From contig JAPUHK010000067.1 in NCBI GenBank assembly GCA_027297745.1, forward strand, positions 1 through 47,488: 47,488 nt of DNA. The letters are read 5' to 3'. The notes under the pieces were generated by a model that saw nothing but the letters and a program-made list of their open reading frames with translations, ran no database searches and was not told the DNA's origin. The translations under genes were made by a program, and so were the position numbers. The stretch is from Planctomycetota bacterium (GTDB taxonomy: Bacteria; Planctomycetota; PLA2). This document shows, piece by piece, positions 16,695 to 24,910 of this stretch (positions are counted from its first letter, which is position 1; every line of letters starts with the position of its first letter).

Positions 16695-18542
16695 TTACTT
16701 GGAGAACGCAATCCAGTCCTTCTCGAGCTGCACCCAATCGATGCCCCTGAAGGCCTCGTCCACGGCATTGTCGAGGGCGGACTTCACGCCGGTGATCTTC
16801 TTGCCGACCACGCTCTTGCTGGTGTCCCCCCCAGACCTGGCGATGTCGGGGTTGATGCCCGCCGCGGGGTTCTCACCCGGGAAGGGGCCCTCGAGCCCGG
16901 GAGGCACAGGGACGCCCTCGAACACGTTCGGCTCGGGCTTTTGGGACGCCTCGGGCTCCAGCCCACTCCACTCGGTCCCGTCTTCGAGTTCCTCACCACC
17001 TTCGCTGTCGGGCGGCTCGGGCGGGCCGGAAGGACCGTCGGGCGGCTCATCAGGCGGGCCGGAAGGTCCATCATCGGGGGGCGGAGTTGGATCCAGGCCC
17101 TGCAGCCCCTGCTCCTTCACCGCTTTGACGTTGCGCTTGACGGCGTCGAAGTACTTGTCCAAAAGCCCCCAGTACTGCTTGTACTTCTTGATCTTGCGCC
17201 GCTTGACCTCGCGCAGGAAGTAAACGAACGACCAGCCCTGTGCGTAGCACAGGCCGGGATTGCTGTAGTACTCGCCCTGCGTGTACTTGAGAAACGACTC
17301 CAGGGGCACGAAGCTCTTCTGCGCGATGGCGTTCGTGATGATGCCGGTGCGCCAGCGGAAGGGCGCGGGCTTGAACTTCTTGGCCTTGTAGTTGTGGCCC
17401 GCGAAGTAGTCGCCGTGGCCCTCGTTGAACCAGCTGTGCGGGGCCACGTCCCCCACCGCGTAGTGGATGTACTGGTGGAAGGCCTCGTGGTAGAGCACGC
17501 GCAGCGAGTCCCTGCCCATGCCGCCGCCGGGGAAGACCAACTCCTCGTCCCTGCGCGACCAGTACCCGGCCGAACCGCCCGGACCGCCGTAGCGATGGTA
17601 TTCCGCCATGTCCTTGCAGACGCGCACGACGGAGATGGCCTTGACGCGGCGGGCGGGCGGGAAGAGCACCTCGTAGACCTGTTCCCGGATCGCCTCGATC
17701 TGTACGGCGATCTTCTTGATCATCGTCCGCTTGACCTTCTTGTTGTAGACGATCAGGTAGTTCTTCGTGTCGATCGCGGCCCAGTCCTTGAGGCCCGCGA
17801 GCTTCTTCTTGCGGGCCTCGCGCCACTCCTGGGGCTTCGACTCGCTGCTGACGAAGATGTCCGGGGCCAGCTGTGAGCCCTCCTCTTCCTCGTCCTCTTC
17901 GTCCAGGTCGAGCACGCGGAAGCGGCGCATGGAAAGCACGAAGGCGCGCTGATTGCGCTCGAGGTCCGCAATCGAGCAGGCATACAGGACGCCGTACTCG
18001 GCCTCCGGGTTCTCGCGCTTCTCGATCGCGGCGCAGTACAGGATGCGCTCGCCGCGGCCGGCGCGCCCTGCGGCAGGACCCATGCCGCCCTTGGCAATGA
18101 ACACCTTGAGCGCGCCCTTGAGCTTCTTGTCGCGCATCTTGAGCTTCTTGCCGAGCGAAGGGTCTTCCACGTAGCCGAGGCCGTAGCGGTTCTTGACCAT
18201 CTCCCAGAAGGAAGCCGCCTGGTTGCGCGCGCGCATGAAGCCCGGTACGCGGTGCTCCGGAGCGCCCTCCGCGTCCGAGGGTACGCTCGGGTCGAGGGCG
18301 TGCTTCGGGAACTTGAACACCTGCAGGCCCGGCATGATCCATCCGCGCCTGGCTTTGCCCGCCCACTTCGCGAGCAGGTTCACCTCCTGGAACTTGGTGG
18401 GCACCTGCTCCCACTTGGCGGGCACCTGGATCCGGTAGCCCTCGGTCTCGTCCTTGTGAGGCTTCCCGAGGCCCAAAGGCGCGGCGAGCGCCGCTGAGGC
18501 GAGAGGAAGCAAGAGGGCGACAACGGCAAATCGACGCATCAT
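16695..18542 (-). CDS. Secreted HExxH metallopeptidase-like protein (615 aa)
   Basis: Signal peptide (MMRRFAVVALLLPLASAALA). The N-terminal half (to ~240) is a domain beginning GYRIQVPAKWEQVPTKF, resembling substrate-binding-like domains of unknown role, and ends in an acidic run (DLDEEDEEEEG). The catalytic part carries LYHEAFHQYIHY with His352-Glu353-His356, followed by WFNEGHGDYFAG whose Glu is the likely third zinc ligand (gluzincin pattern). DUF1570-type proteins of Planctomycetota have this layout. The C-terminal part is Pro/Gly/Glu-rich, then a short helical end (LEKDWIAFSK). GGAG lies about 11 nt before the start; 18539 is an adjacent alternative ATG. Substrate unknown. Stands alone between the ferritin-like gene and the divergent phosphatase. 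Confidence 0.8.
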   Translation of the reverse strand: MMRRFAVVALLLPLASAALAAPLGLGKPHKDETEGYRIQVPAKWEQVPTKFQEVNLLAKWAGKARRGWIMPGLQVFKFPKHALDPSVPSDAEGAPEHRVPGFMRARNQAASFWEMVKNRYGLGYVEDPSLGKKLKMRDKKLKGALKVFIAKGGMGPAAGRAGRGERILYCAAIEKRENPEAEYGVLYACSIADLERNQRAFVLSMRRFRVLDLDEEDEEEEGSQLAPDIFVSSESKPQEWREARKKKLAGLKDWAAIDTKNYLIVYNKKVKRTMIKKIAVQIEAIREQVYEVLFPPARRVKAISVVRVCKDMAEYHRYGGPGGSAGYWSRRDEELVFPGGGMGRDSLRVLYHEAFHQYIHYAVGDVAPHSWFNEGHGDYFAGHNYKAKKFKPAPFRWRTGIITNAIAQKSFVPLESFLKYTQGEYYSNPGLCYAQGWSFVYFLREVKRRKIKKYKQYWGLLDKYFDAVKRNVKAVKEQGLQGLDPTPPPDDGPSGPPDEPPDGPSGPPEPPDSEGGEELEDGTEWSGLEPEASQKPEPNVFEGVPVPPGLEGPFPGENPAAGINPDIARSGGDTSKSVVGKKITGVKSALDNAVDEAFRGIDWVQLEKDWIAFSK

Positions 18543-18693
18543 CGGAAGCGGCTCCCTGAGCAGGCCCCGACCGAGGGCCGGGGCCATTCTAAGGGCGCGG
18601 GCGGCGCAGGGTCCCGATCCGGGGCACCCTTTCGTGCAAGAGCGGGTGGCCTAATCTCCGCGTTTGCGGATAATCTTGGGCCGGGATTGACAG

Positions 18694-20040
18694 GTGGACA
18701 GCTCTTCGACCTTCGACATCGATCAGCGGGCGGACATGCCGTGGTTCAGCCCGGATGAACTCACGCGTTTCAGTGAGTTCTTGACCGGAAACGCCACCCG
18801 GGACCAGGCCAACGTCCAGGCGCTGCTGACCACCACCACCGAGATCTTCGGCGAGCGCAACATCGAGTCGGTGCTGGAGCGGGTCTTGACGCGGGTGCTG
18901 AAGACCACCGAAGGCGAGCGGGCCATCCTGCTGCTGTACGAGGACGGCAAGCTGCGCGTGCGCATGGGCCGGGACCGCGACGGGGCCGACCTGGGCCAGA
19001 ATCCCCCGCTCAGCCGGACGGTCACGCGGGCCACCGCCGTGGAGGGGCGCCCGCTAATGGACCGCGTCACCAGCGAAGGAGAGGTGCTGCAGCTCAGCAA
19101 CTCGATCATGCACATGCGCCTCAGGCAGGTGATGTGCGTCCCCCTGCGGGCGCGGGGGCGCACGCTGGGAGTCCTGTACGTGGACTCGACCGCCAAGGCG
19201 CACGACCCCGCGCCCACGGACCTCATGTTGCTCAACGCGCACGCCGGGCTGGTCGCCATGGCCATCGAGAACAACCGGCTCCTGGACCAGGCCATCGAGC
19301 ACAGCGCGGTGCGGGAGCAGTTGGAGGTGGCGCGACGCATCCAGGCGCGGCTGCTGCCTTCCAAACCGGCCCAAATATGCGGCCTGGACATGGCGGGCCT
19401 GAGCGAGCCCTGCGAGAACATCGGCGGCGACTACTTCGACTACTTCGCGCTCGACGACGAGATGGTCGGCCTGACCGTGGGCGACGTATCCGGACACGGC
19501 GTCGGATCGGCGCTGATCATGGCCGACGTACGCGCACACTTGCGCAGCCTGCTCGGCATGCGCGGCTCGCTGCACGGCCTGTACGGCATGCTCAACCACT
19601 CGCTGTGCGCGGACCTGGACGGCAGCATGTTCGTTTCGCTGTTCGTCGGCGTGTTCGACCGCAAGGAGCGGCGCCTCAGTTACCACAACGCCGGGCACAA
19701 TCCGCCCTTCGTCTACCGTCCGGGAACCGGCGAGTTCTTCGAGCTGCCGCCCAACGCTCCGGCGCTGGGTATCGTGGACGAGCTCAGCGCCGGCATGAGC
19801 CCGACGGTCATGCTGAAGAAGGACGACATCCTGGTCTGCTACACGGACGGCGTCACCGAGGCGCGCTCTCCCGAGGGCGAGTTGTTCGGCGAGGCGCGTC
19901 TGAGGGAGACCGTGGAAGTCGCGCATGACGGCGACGCCAACCACATCGTCGACGCGGTGCACTACCGACTGCGCGAGCACGTCGGCGGCGAAGCGCCGCG
20001 CGACGACATCACGCTGCTGGTCGCGTGCGCGATCGACTAG
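18694..20040 (+). CDS. GAF-domain PP2C/SpoIIE-type serine phosphatase (RsbU-like)
   Basis: 448 aa. Residues ~45-215 form a GAF domain (IESVLERVLTRVLKTTEGER, MCVPLRARGRTLGVLYVDS). A short coiled linker (EQLEVARRIQARLLP) of the RsbU type follows. The C-terminal PP2C/SpoIIE domain has IGGDYFDYF, VGDVSGHGVGSAL, YHNAGHNPPFVY, CYTDGVTEARS and DDITLL, keeping the metal-binding Asp residues. Such enzymes dephosphorylate anti-anti-sigma or related partners in response to signals sensed by GAF; no partner STAS or kinase is nearby. Start GTG 18694 is weakly supported; an ATG at 18736 is possible. Divergent from the metallopeptidase gene. Confidence 0.92.
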   Translation: MDSSSTFDIDQRADMPWFSPDELTRFSEFLTGNATRDQANVQALLTTTTEIFGERNIESVLERVLTRVLKTTEGERAILLLYEDGKLRVRMGRDRDGADLGQNPPLSRTVTRATAVEGRPLMDRVTSEGEVLQLSNSIMHMRLRQVMCVPLRARGRTLGVLYVDSTAKAHDPAPTDLMLLNAHAGLVAMAIENNRLLDQAIEHSAVREQLEVARRIQARLLPSKPAQICGLDMAGLSEPCENIGGDYFDYFALDDEMVGLTVGDVSGHGVGSALIMADVRAHLRSLLGMRGSLHGLYGMLNHSLCADLDGSMFVSLFVGVFDRKERRLSYHNAGHNPPFVYRPGTGEFFELPPNAPALGIVDELSAGMSPTVMLKKDDILVCYTDGVTEARSPEGELFGEARLRETVEVAHDGDANHIVDAVHYRLREHVGGEAPRDDITLLVACAID

Positions 20041-20106
20041 GGCGGACGCACCGGTAGGCCGCACCGTAGGGCGGCCACATGGCGTCCCCGCAAGGTATCG
20101 AGCGAC

Positions 20107-21618
20107 TTAGGTCAAGCCGTAGATGCGGCTGTAGCGGCCGTTCAGGTGCGCGATCAGATCCTGGGCGCCGACCGGCTTGCCGCAGATGCGCTCCACGAGC
20201 TCCGCGGGCCGATAGCGCGCCCCGTTGCCGTACACCTTGTCGCGCAGCCAGTCGCGCAACGGCAGGAACTCGCCGCGGGCGAAAGCCTCGTCGAGATCCC
20301 CCAGGTCCCGTCCCGCCGCGCCGAAGATCTGCGCCGCGTACAGGTTGCCGAGCGTGTAGGTCGGGAAATACGCGAACGAGCCCCAGCTCCAGTGGATGTC
20401 CTGCAGACACCCCTGTGCGTCGCCCGGCGGGCGCAACCCGAAGTCAGCCTCGAAACGCTCGTTCCAGGCGCCCGGCAGGTCGGCCACCGCAAGGTCCCCG
20501 TTCAACATCGCGCGCTCCAGGTCGAAGCGCAGGAAGATGTGCAGGTCGTAGGTGACCTCGTCGGCATCCACGCGGATCAGCGACGGCTCCACGCGGTTCA
20601 CCGCGCTGTAGAAGTCGCCTCGCCCGACGCCGGCGAAGGTGTCCGGGAAGGTGGCCTGCAGATCGCCGTAGAAGTGGCGCCAGAACCCCTGGCTGCGGCC
20701 CACGTGGTTCTCCCACAGCCGGCTTTGAGACTCGTGTACGCCATACGAAGCGGCCTCACCGGCCGGCGCGCCGAATGCGTCCGCCGGCAGTCCCTGCTCG
20801 TAGATTCCGTGTCCAGCCTCGTGCAGAACGCTGAAGAACGCCCCGTGGAACTCCCGCTCCGTGTAGCGCGTGGTCAAGCGCACGTCGCCGGGGCCGATGC
20901 GCGAGCAGAACGGATGCGTCGTGGTGTCGATGCGGCCGCCGTGGAGGTCGAAACCGATGGCCTCGGCCACCCTGCGCACGAACTCACTCTGGCGCTCGAT
21001 CGGCATCGTGCCCTCGAGCAAGCCGGCTTCGGGCCGGTGCGCGCTTTCGCGGATGCGCCCCAGCAGGTCCACGGACGCGTCCCGCACCGGCGCGAACAGC
21101 TCGATGAGGTGCGCCGCCGTCTCCCCCGGCTCGTACACCTCGAGCAGGGCATCGTAGACCTCGGTGTCGTAGCCGACGGCTTCCGCCTCCTGCACGCGCA
21201 GGTCGAGGATCTTCTGCAGCCAGGGGCTGAAGGTTTCAAAGGAGTTCTCGTTGCGCGCCTGCTTCCAGGCCTGCAGGGCCAGCGACGCCGTGCGCGCACG
21301 CTCTACCTGCAGTGAGGTCGGGACCTTGCTCCAACGCTCGAACTCCCTGCGGATCTCGCGCAGGTTGGCGGCCTCCACGGAAGCCGGATCCTGCACGCGC
21401 TCGTCGTCGGCGGCGGCCTCCACCAGTTCGCCGATGCGGGCGTCGGTGCGCTCCTCGTGCACGAGCCGCGCCAGGAGCGCATGCTGCTCGGCGCGATGCG
21501 CGGCGCCCCCGGCGGGCATGTAGGTCTCCTGGTCCCAGCCGAGCAAGCTGTCGCAGGAGTCCAGAATCCGGGCATCGCGCCAACGCTCCAGGAGCTCACC
21601 GTATGCGTCGTTGGGCAT
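20107..21618 (-). CDS. Carboxypeptidase Taq-type M32 metallopeptidase
   Basis: 503 aa, the family's usual size. Zinc site HEAGH (His266, Glu267, His270) within VLHEAGHGIYEQGLP, with HESQSR (Glu296) as third ligand; both are M32 signatures. WDQETYMPAGGAAHRAEQ near residue 28 and RVDADEVTYDLHIFLRFDLE near the C-terminus are also family hallmarks. The enzyme removes C-terminal residues from peptides in the cytosol. Start ATG 21618 (MPNDAYGELL). The stop is at 20107. The 66-bp gap to the phosphatase gene is convergent and I see no clear terminator there. The upstream MoxR gene ends 30 nt before the start, so co-transcription is possible. Confidence 0.95.
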   Translation of the reverse strand: MPNDAYGELLERWRDARILDSCDSLLGWDQETYMPAGGAAHRAEQHALLARLVHEERTDARIGELVEAAADDERVQDPASVEAANLREIRREFERWSKVPTSLQVERARTASLALQAWKQARNENSFETFSPWLQKILDLRVQEAEAVGYDTEVYDALLEVYEPGETAAHLIELFAPVRDASVDLLGRIRESAHRPEAGLLEGTMPIERQSEFVRRVAEAIGFDLHGGRIDTTTHPFCSRIGPGDVRLTTRYTEREFHGAFFSVLHEAGHGIYEQGLPADAFGAPAGEAASYGVHESQSRLWENHVGRSQGFWRHFYGDLQATFPDTFAGVGRGDFYSAVNRVEPSLIRVDADEVTYDLHIFLRFDLERAMLNGDLAVADLPGAWNERFEADFGLRPPGDAQGCLQDIHWSWGSFAYFPTYTLGNLYAAQIFGAAGRDLGDLDEAFARGEFLPLRDWLRDKVYGNGARYRPAELVERICGKPVGAQDLIAHLNGRYSRIYGLT

Positions 21619-21648
21619 CGGGCGACAGTGTAAGCGCGGCCCCGAGAC

Positions 21649-22665
21649 CTAATCGAGCTTGGCCAGCTCCGGCGGGAGGTCGGCCACCTCCTCGAGCACG
21701 TTGTCGATCACCGCGTCCGGGGCGATCCCCTCCGCCTCGCCCTCGAAGTTCAGGAGCAGGCGGTGCCGCAGCGCGGGATGCGCGACCGCGCGCAGGTCCT
21801 CGAAGGCGACGTTGGCGCGCCCCTGGCGCAAAGCGCGCACCTTGGCGGCCAGAATCAGAGCCTGGGCGCCGCGCACGCCGGCGCCGTAGCGCAGATAGCG
21901 CCGTGCCGCCGTGCTGGCATGCTCGCAGCCGGGCGCTGTGGCCCGCACCAAACGCGCGGCGTAGCGTATCAGCGGCTGGGCCACCGGCACCTGGCGCACG
22001 AGATCGCGCAAGCCGAGGATGCCGGGTCCGTCGAGCACCGGCTGCGGCTCCTCTACGCTGTCGCCCGTCGTCGCTTCGACGATGTCTACCAGCGTGTCCT
22101 CGTCCGGCTCCGGCACGAGGATCTTGAAGAAAAACCTGTCCAGCTGCGCTTCCGGCAGCGGATAGGTCCCCTCCATCTCGATGGGATTCTGCGTCGCGAC
22201 GACCAGGAAGGGCGGCTCGAGCTCGTGGCGCTCTCCGCCGACGGTCACGGCGCGCTCCTCCATCGCTTCGAGCAGCGCGCTCTGGGTCTTCGGCGTGGCG
22301 CGGTTGATCTCGTCCGCCAGGATCAGGTTGCCGAAGACGGGCCCCTTGCGGAAACGGAACTGCTTACGTCCATCCGAGTCCTCGACGATCATGTCGGTCC
22401 CGATCACGTCCGCCGGCATCAAGTCCGGCGTGAACTGGATACGCGAATAAGTGAGCGCGAGGCAGTGGGCGAGGGTCCGGGCCAGCTTGGTCTTGCCTAT
22501 GCCCGGAACGCCCTCGAGCAGGGCATGCCCGTCCGCCACGATGCAGGTCAGCAATTGCTCCACGACCTGCTCCTGCCCCACGATCACCTTGCCGATTTCA
22601 CGCCGCAGCGCATCGAAGCTGGCGAGGAACTCGTCGATCTGCTGCTCAAAGCTCACAGGGGGCAC
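21649..22665 (-). CDS. MoxR-family AAA+ ATPase (first copy)
   Basis: 338 aa with Walker A EGVPGIGKTK (Lys58), Walker B LILADEINRATPKTQSALLE, the sensor region ATQNPIEMEGTYPLPEAQLDRF and a C-terminal lid. MoxR ATPases act as chaperones for VWA/DUF58 partners, but none is adjacent here; the next gene downstream is the M32 peptidase. It differs from the MoxR at 39514 in insertions and in its C-terminal end (ELAKLD). Probably cytosolic; partner unknown. Start ATG 22665 (MPPVSFEQQ) follows directly on a repeat-rich spacer. Confidence 0.92.
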   Translation of the reverse strand: MPPVSFEQQIDEFLASFDALRREIGKVIVGQEQVVEQLLTCIVADGHALLEGVPGIGKTKLARTLAHCLALTYSRIQFTPDLMPADVIGTDMIVEDSDGRKQFRFRKGPVFGNLILADEINRATPKTQSALLEAMEERAVTVGGERHELEPPFLVVATQNPIEMEGTYPLPEAQLDRFFFKILVPEPDEDTLVDIVEATTGDSVEEPQPVLDGPGILGLRDLVRQVPVAQPLIRYAARLVRATAPGCEHASTAARRYLRYGAGVRGAQALILAAKVRALRQGRANVAFEDLRAVAHPALRHRLLLNFEGEAEGIAPDAVIDNVLEEVADLPPELAKLD

Positions 22666-22712
22666 AGTATCTCAGGCAACGGGGGTCAGGGGCGCAGGTT
22701 CACGACCGCCCA

Positions 22713-22733
22713 ATTGCCCATTGCCCATTGCCC
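22713..22733. repeat. Heptamer tandem repeat (ATTGCCC)x3
   Basis: Three exact copies of ATTGCCC, in the spacer between the MoxR gene and the small bL37-like gene. This class of heptamer tandem repeat resembles the STRR-type arrays of cyanobacteria, by appearance only. Confidence 0.8.
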
Positions 22734-22762
22734 GCTGTCCTATGGCTGGACCACCCGTTGCC

Positions 22763-22854
22763 GTGCCCTTGCCCATGCCCCTCCCCGCTCCATCTAGTCC
22801 GGTCCGCAGGCGGAAACGCGCACGGACCGGGGACTCGGGCATGGGCAAGGGCAC
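22763..22854. repeat. 92-bp hairpin element with perfect 18-bp arms
   Basis: GTGCCCTTGCCCATGCCC (22763-22780) and GGGCATGGGCAAGGGCAC (22837-22854) are exact reverse complements. Inside them CCGGTCCG (22799-22806) pairs with CGGACCGG (22823-22830). The arms are themselves built of TGCCCN hexamers. It lies in a noncoding spacer (22666-22939) with no other gene. Confidence 0.8.
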
Positions 22855-22900
22855 GCGTACGGAGTCCCTCGGCACGGGCAGCGAGCGATAGGAGTGGGCC

Positions 22901-22928
22901 TTGACTCCCTCTCAAACCGACCTAACGT
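22901..22928 (+). promoter_or_regulatory. Candidate sigma70 promoter for the bL37-like gene
   Basis: TTGACT (22901-22906), 16-nt spacer, then TAACGT (22923-22928). The -35 box is strong and the -10 box is weak. The first base of the start codon follows within 12 nt, so the transcript would be nearly leaderless, matching the lack of a visible Shine-Dalgarno sequence before ATG 22940. Confidence 0.35.
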
Positions 22929-22939
22929 ATGAGCCTCCA

Positions 22940-23038
22940 ATGGCGAAGAACCAGCGGCGCCCCAAGAAGGCAAACCACGGCAAGCGGCCCTGCTCCCACC
23001 ACGGCCGCTGGAAGCGCCGGGTCAAGACTCCTCGCTAG
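22940..23038 (+). CDS. Small basic protein resembling ribosomal protein bL37
   Basis: 32 residues, too short for standard ORF cut-offs. It begins MAKNQRRPKKANHGKRP, continues with CSHHGRWKRRVKTPR and then stops. The block KKANHGKRP matches, from memory, the KANHGKRPN core of bL37, a ~24-residue large-subunit protein known from actinobacterial ribosomes. Residues are overwhelmingly basic, with one Cys and three His, and no hydrophobic segment, as expected for an rRNA-binding peptide. The rluD-like gene ends on the opposite strand 67 bp downstream, and deoC and rpmG lie beyond it. Identification rests on a short motif, so it is moderately certain; a different tiny ribosome-associated protein is the alternative. 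Confidence 0.6.
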   Translation: MAKNQRRPKKANHGKRPCSHHGRWKRRVKTPR

Positions 23039-23105
23039 CGCTGCTCCCCGCAGCGCGACGGTCTCGATTTCCGCAAGGCCAAGGCAGAACACGCTTTGCG
23101 TACGG

Positions 23106-24077
23106 TTAGCTTTCGCCGAGCAACTCCAACACCCGGGCGAGGTCGTCCGGGAGCGGTGCGTCGAAACGGACCTCCTCGCCGGTGTGCGGGTGGCGCAAGG
23201 TCAGGCTCTCGGCGTGCAGCGGCGTACGCGTGAGCACCACGGGGTTCTGCCAGCTCGACGGTAGGTCCGGCCGCAGCTCGCGCAGGCGCAAGCGCTTCTT
23301 TTGCGCGTAGAGCGGGTCCACCACGAGCGGGTGGCCGAGGTGCGCGAGGTGAACGCGCACCTGGTGGCGGCGGCCGGTCTCGGGGCGCAGGCGCAGCCAC
23401 GCGTAGCGCTCGAAAGCGCTCTCGATCTCGTACCCCGTGCGCGCGCTCTTGCCGCCCACGTCCACGCGCACCTTCGTCCCCGGCTCCTTGGTGTCGAGCA
23501 GCGGCGCGTCGACCACGCCCTGCGCCGGATCCGGGACCCCGCGCACCAGAGCAACGTACGCCTTTTGTACGTCCCCCTCGCGGAAGGCGTCCCCGAGCCG
23601 GCGCGCTGACCGCGGGTGCCCGCGCGCGGCGACCACGACCCCGCTCGTGTCGCGGTCCAATCTGTGCACGAGGCGCGTCGAGGGACCGAAGTGCTCCCGC
23701 AGGATGCCGTCGAGCCCTTCGTGCTCGTGCCCCTCGCCCGGGTGCATCACCAGACCGGCCGGTTTGCTGACCACAACGAGATGCTCGTCCTCGAAGATCT
23801 TCAGGATCTCGTCGGGGAAGGCCTCGATGCGCCGCACGGCCGGCAGGCCCGCGGCACGCCCACCGCGAATGCGCTCGAGGTGTTGCTCGAGGTCCGGAAG
23901 CTCGATCTCGGCTCCGGAGCGGACTTGGTCGCCCGGCCGCGTTCTGTGCCCATTGACGCGCGCGTGCCCCTCCTTCAGGTATTTCATGATCAAGGCCCGG
24001 CTGGTGCCCTGCAGCCGGTCCGCAAGGAAGCGGTCGAGGCGCTGGCCGGCCTCCGCAGCCTCGACGATGAGCCTCAT
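23106..24077 (-). CDS. RluD-family pseudouridine synthase
   Basis: 323 aa. An S4 RNA-binding domain occupies residues ~12-60 (QRLDRFLADRLQGTSRALIMKYLKEGHARVNG). The catalytic domain carries LVHRLDRDTSGVVV with catalytic Asp141, KPAGLVMHPGEGHEHEGL, and RPETGRRHQVRVHLAHLGHPLVVDPLY. Family members convert uridines of 23S rRNA (helix 69 for RluD) or tRNA to pseudouridine; which target applies here is not readable. Start ATG 24077 overlaps the deoC stop by 4 bp (ATGA), so the rpmG-deoC-rluD order is probably one operon. Confidence 0.93.
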   Translation of the reverse strand: MRLIVEAAEAGQRLDRFLADRLQGTSRALIMKYLKEGHARVNGHRTRPGDQVRSGAEIELPDLEQHLERIRGGRAAGLPAVRRIEAFPDEILKIFEDEHLVVVSKPAGLVMHPGEGHEHEGLDGILREHFGPSTRLVHRLDRDTSGVVVAARGHPRSARRLGDAFREGDVQKAYVALVRGVPDPAQGVVDAPLLDTKEPGTKVRVDVGGKSARTGYEIESAFERYAWLRLRPETGRRHQVRVHLAHLGHPLVVDPLYAQKKRLRLRELRPDLPSSWQNPVVLTRTPLHAESLTLRHPHTGEEVRFDAPLPDDLARVLELLGES

Positions 24078-24709
24078 GCCGGGGCACCCGCGAGGATCTC
24101 CTCGCTCGCGCTCGTACCCAGGCGCTCGGCGCCGGCTGCGACCAGGGCCGCGGCCTGCTCCCAGATGCGAATACCGCCCGACGCCTTCACGAGGTTGAAC
24201 GGCTTCAGCAGCTGCACGTCCTCCACGGTCGCGCCGCGTGACAGGACGCCGGTGGAGGTCTTCAGGAAGTCCGCGCCTTCCATAGTGCAGATGTGCGCCG
24301 CGCGCTTCGTCTCCGCCTCCGTGAGCAGTCCGGTCTCGAGGATCACCTTGAGCGTCACGCCGGAGATCGCCCCGCGCACCGCCGCGATGTCCGCCGCGAC
24401 CACGTCGTCCTCACCGGAGCGCAGGGCACCCAGGTTGAGCACGATGTCGATCTCCCGCGCGCCCTGATCGACCGCCCACGCCGCGGCACGCGCCTTCAGC
24501 TCCCCCGGGTCGGTCCCGTAGGGAAAGCCGGCAACGGAAATGATGGGCAGGGGCGCGTCCTTCACGTGCGCGACCCAATAGGGCTGGACGACGAGGCCGT
24601 GGCAGCCCAGACGCACGGCGACCTCTAGAGCCGCGTCGATGTCCTCGGAGGTGGCGTCGGGGCGCAGGATCGTGTGCTCGATCCGTACGGCAAGGGAGGC
24701 AGCGTCTAC
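24074..24709 (-). CDS. deoC: Deoxyribose-phosphate aldolase
   Basis: About 211 aa from the first recognisable residues. DeoC motifs are VRIEHTILRPDATSEDI at the start, REIDIVLNLGAL, LKVILETGLL, ADFLKTSTGVLSRGAT (Schiff-base Lys) and VKASGGIR (second active-site Lys). The enzyme cleaves 2-deoxyribose 5-phosphate to acetaldehyde and glyceraldehyde 3-phosphate in the cytosol. The start is unclear. Coordinates begin at codon 24709 (GTA), where homology begins right after the rpmG stop. No ATG, GTG or TTG lies in frame near there; the only upstream one is ATG 24832, deep inside rpmG. AAGGAG inside the end of rpmG is well placed for initiation near 24709. Function is firm; the 5' end is not. Confidence 0.88.
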   Translation of the reverse strand, partial: VDAASLAVRIEHTILRPDATSEDIDAALEVAVRLGCHGLVVQPYWVAHVKDAPLPIISVAGFPYGTDPGELKARAAAWAVDQGAREIDIVLNLGALRSGEDDVVAADIAAVRGAISGVTLKVILETGLLTEAETKRAAHICTMEGADFLKTSTGVLSRGATVEDVQLLKPFNLVKASGGIRIWEQAAALVAAGAERLGTSASEEILAGAPA

Positions 24710-24876
24710 TTCTTCCGCTCCTTGTAGACGGTGTGCTTGCGGAGCTTGGGGTTGTACTTGCGCAACTCCAGCTTGTAGCCGGCGCGGACGTTCTTGGAGG
24801 TGATGTACGTGCGCTGCTTCGTCTCGGTGCACTCGAGGAGCACGTCGATCCGCGCGTTCTTGCTCTTCCTGGCCAT
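24706..24876 (-). CDS. rpmG: 50S ribosomal protein L33
   Basis: 56 aa: MARKSKNARIDVLLECTETK, then RTYITSKNVRAGYKLELRKY and a basic end (KHTVYKERKK). This is the bL33 family, at its usual length. Zinc-binding forms carry two CxxC pairs; here only the first cysteine remains (LLECTET), and the second pair is replaced (NPKLRKHT), so it is a zinc-independent (C-minus) form. Start ATG 24876. Its TAG at 24706-24708 lies directly at the beginning of the DeoC reading frame. It is first in the likely rpmG-deoC-rluD operon. Confidence 0.95.
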   Translation of the reverse strand: MARKSKNARIDVLLECTETKQRTYITSKNVRAGYKLELRKYNPKLRKHTVYKERKK

Positions 24877-24910
24877 GGGAGTCAGAATTAGACCACGCCC
24901 GGGGCGCCTT

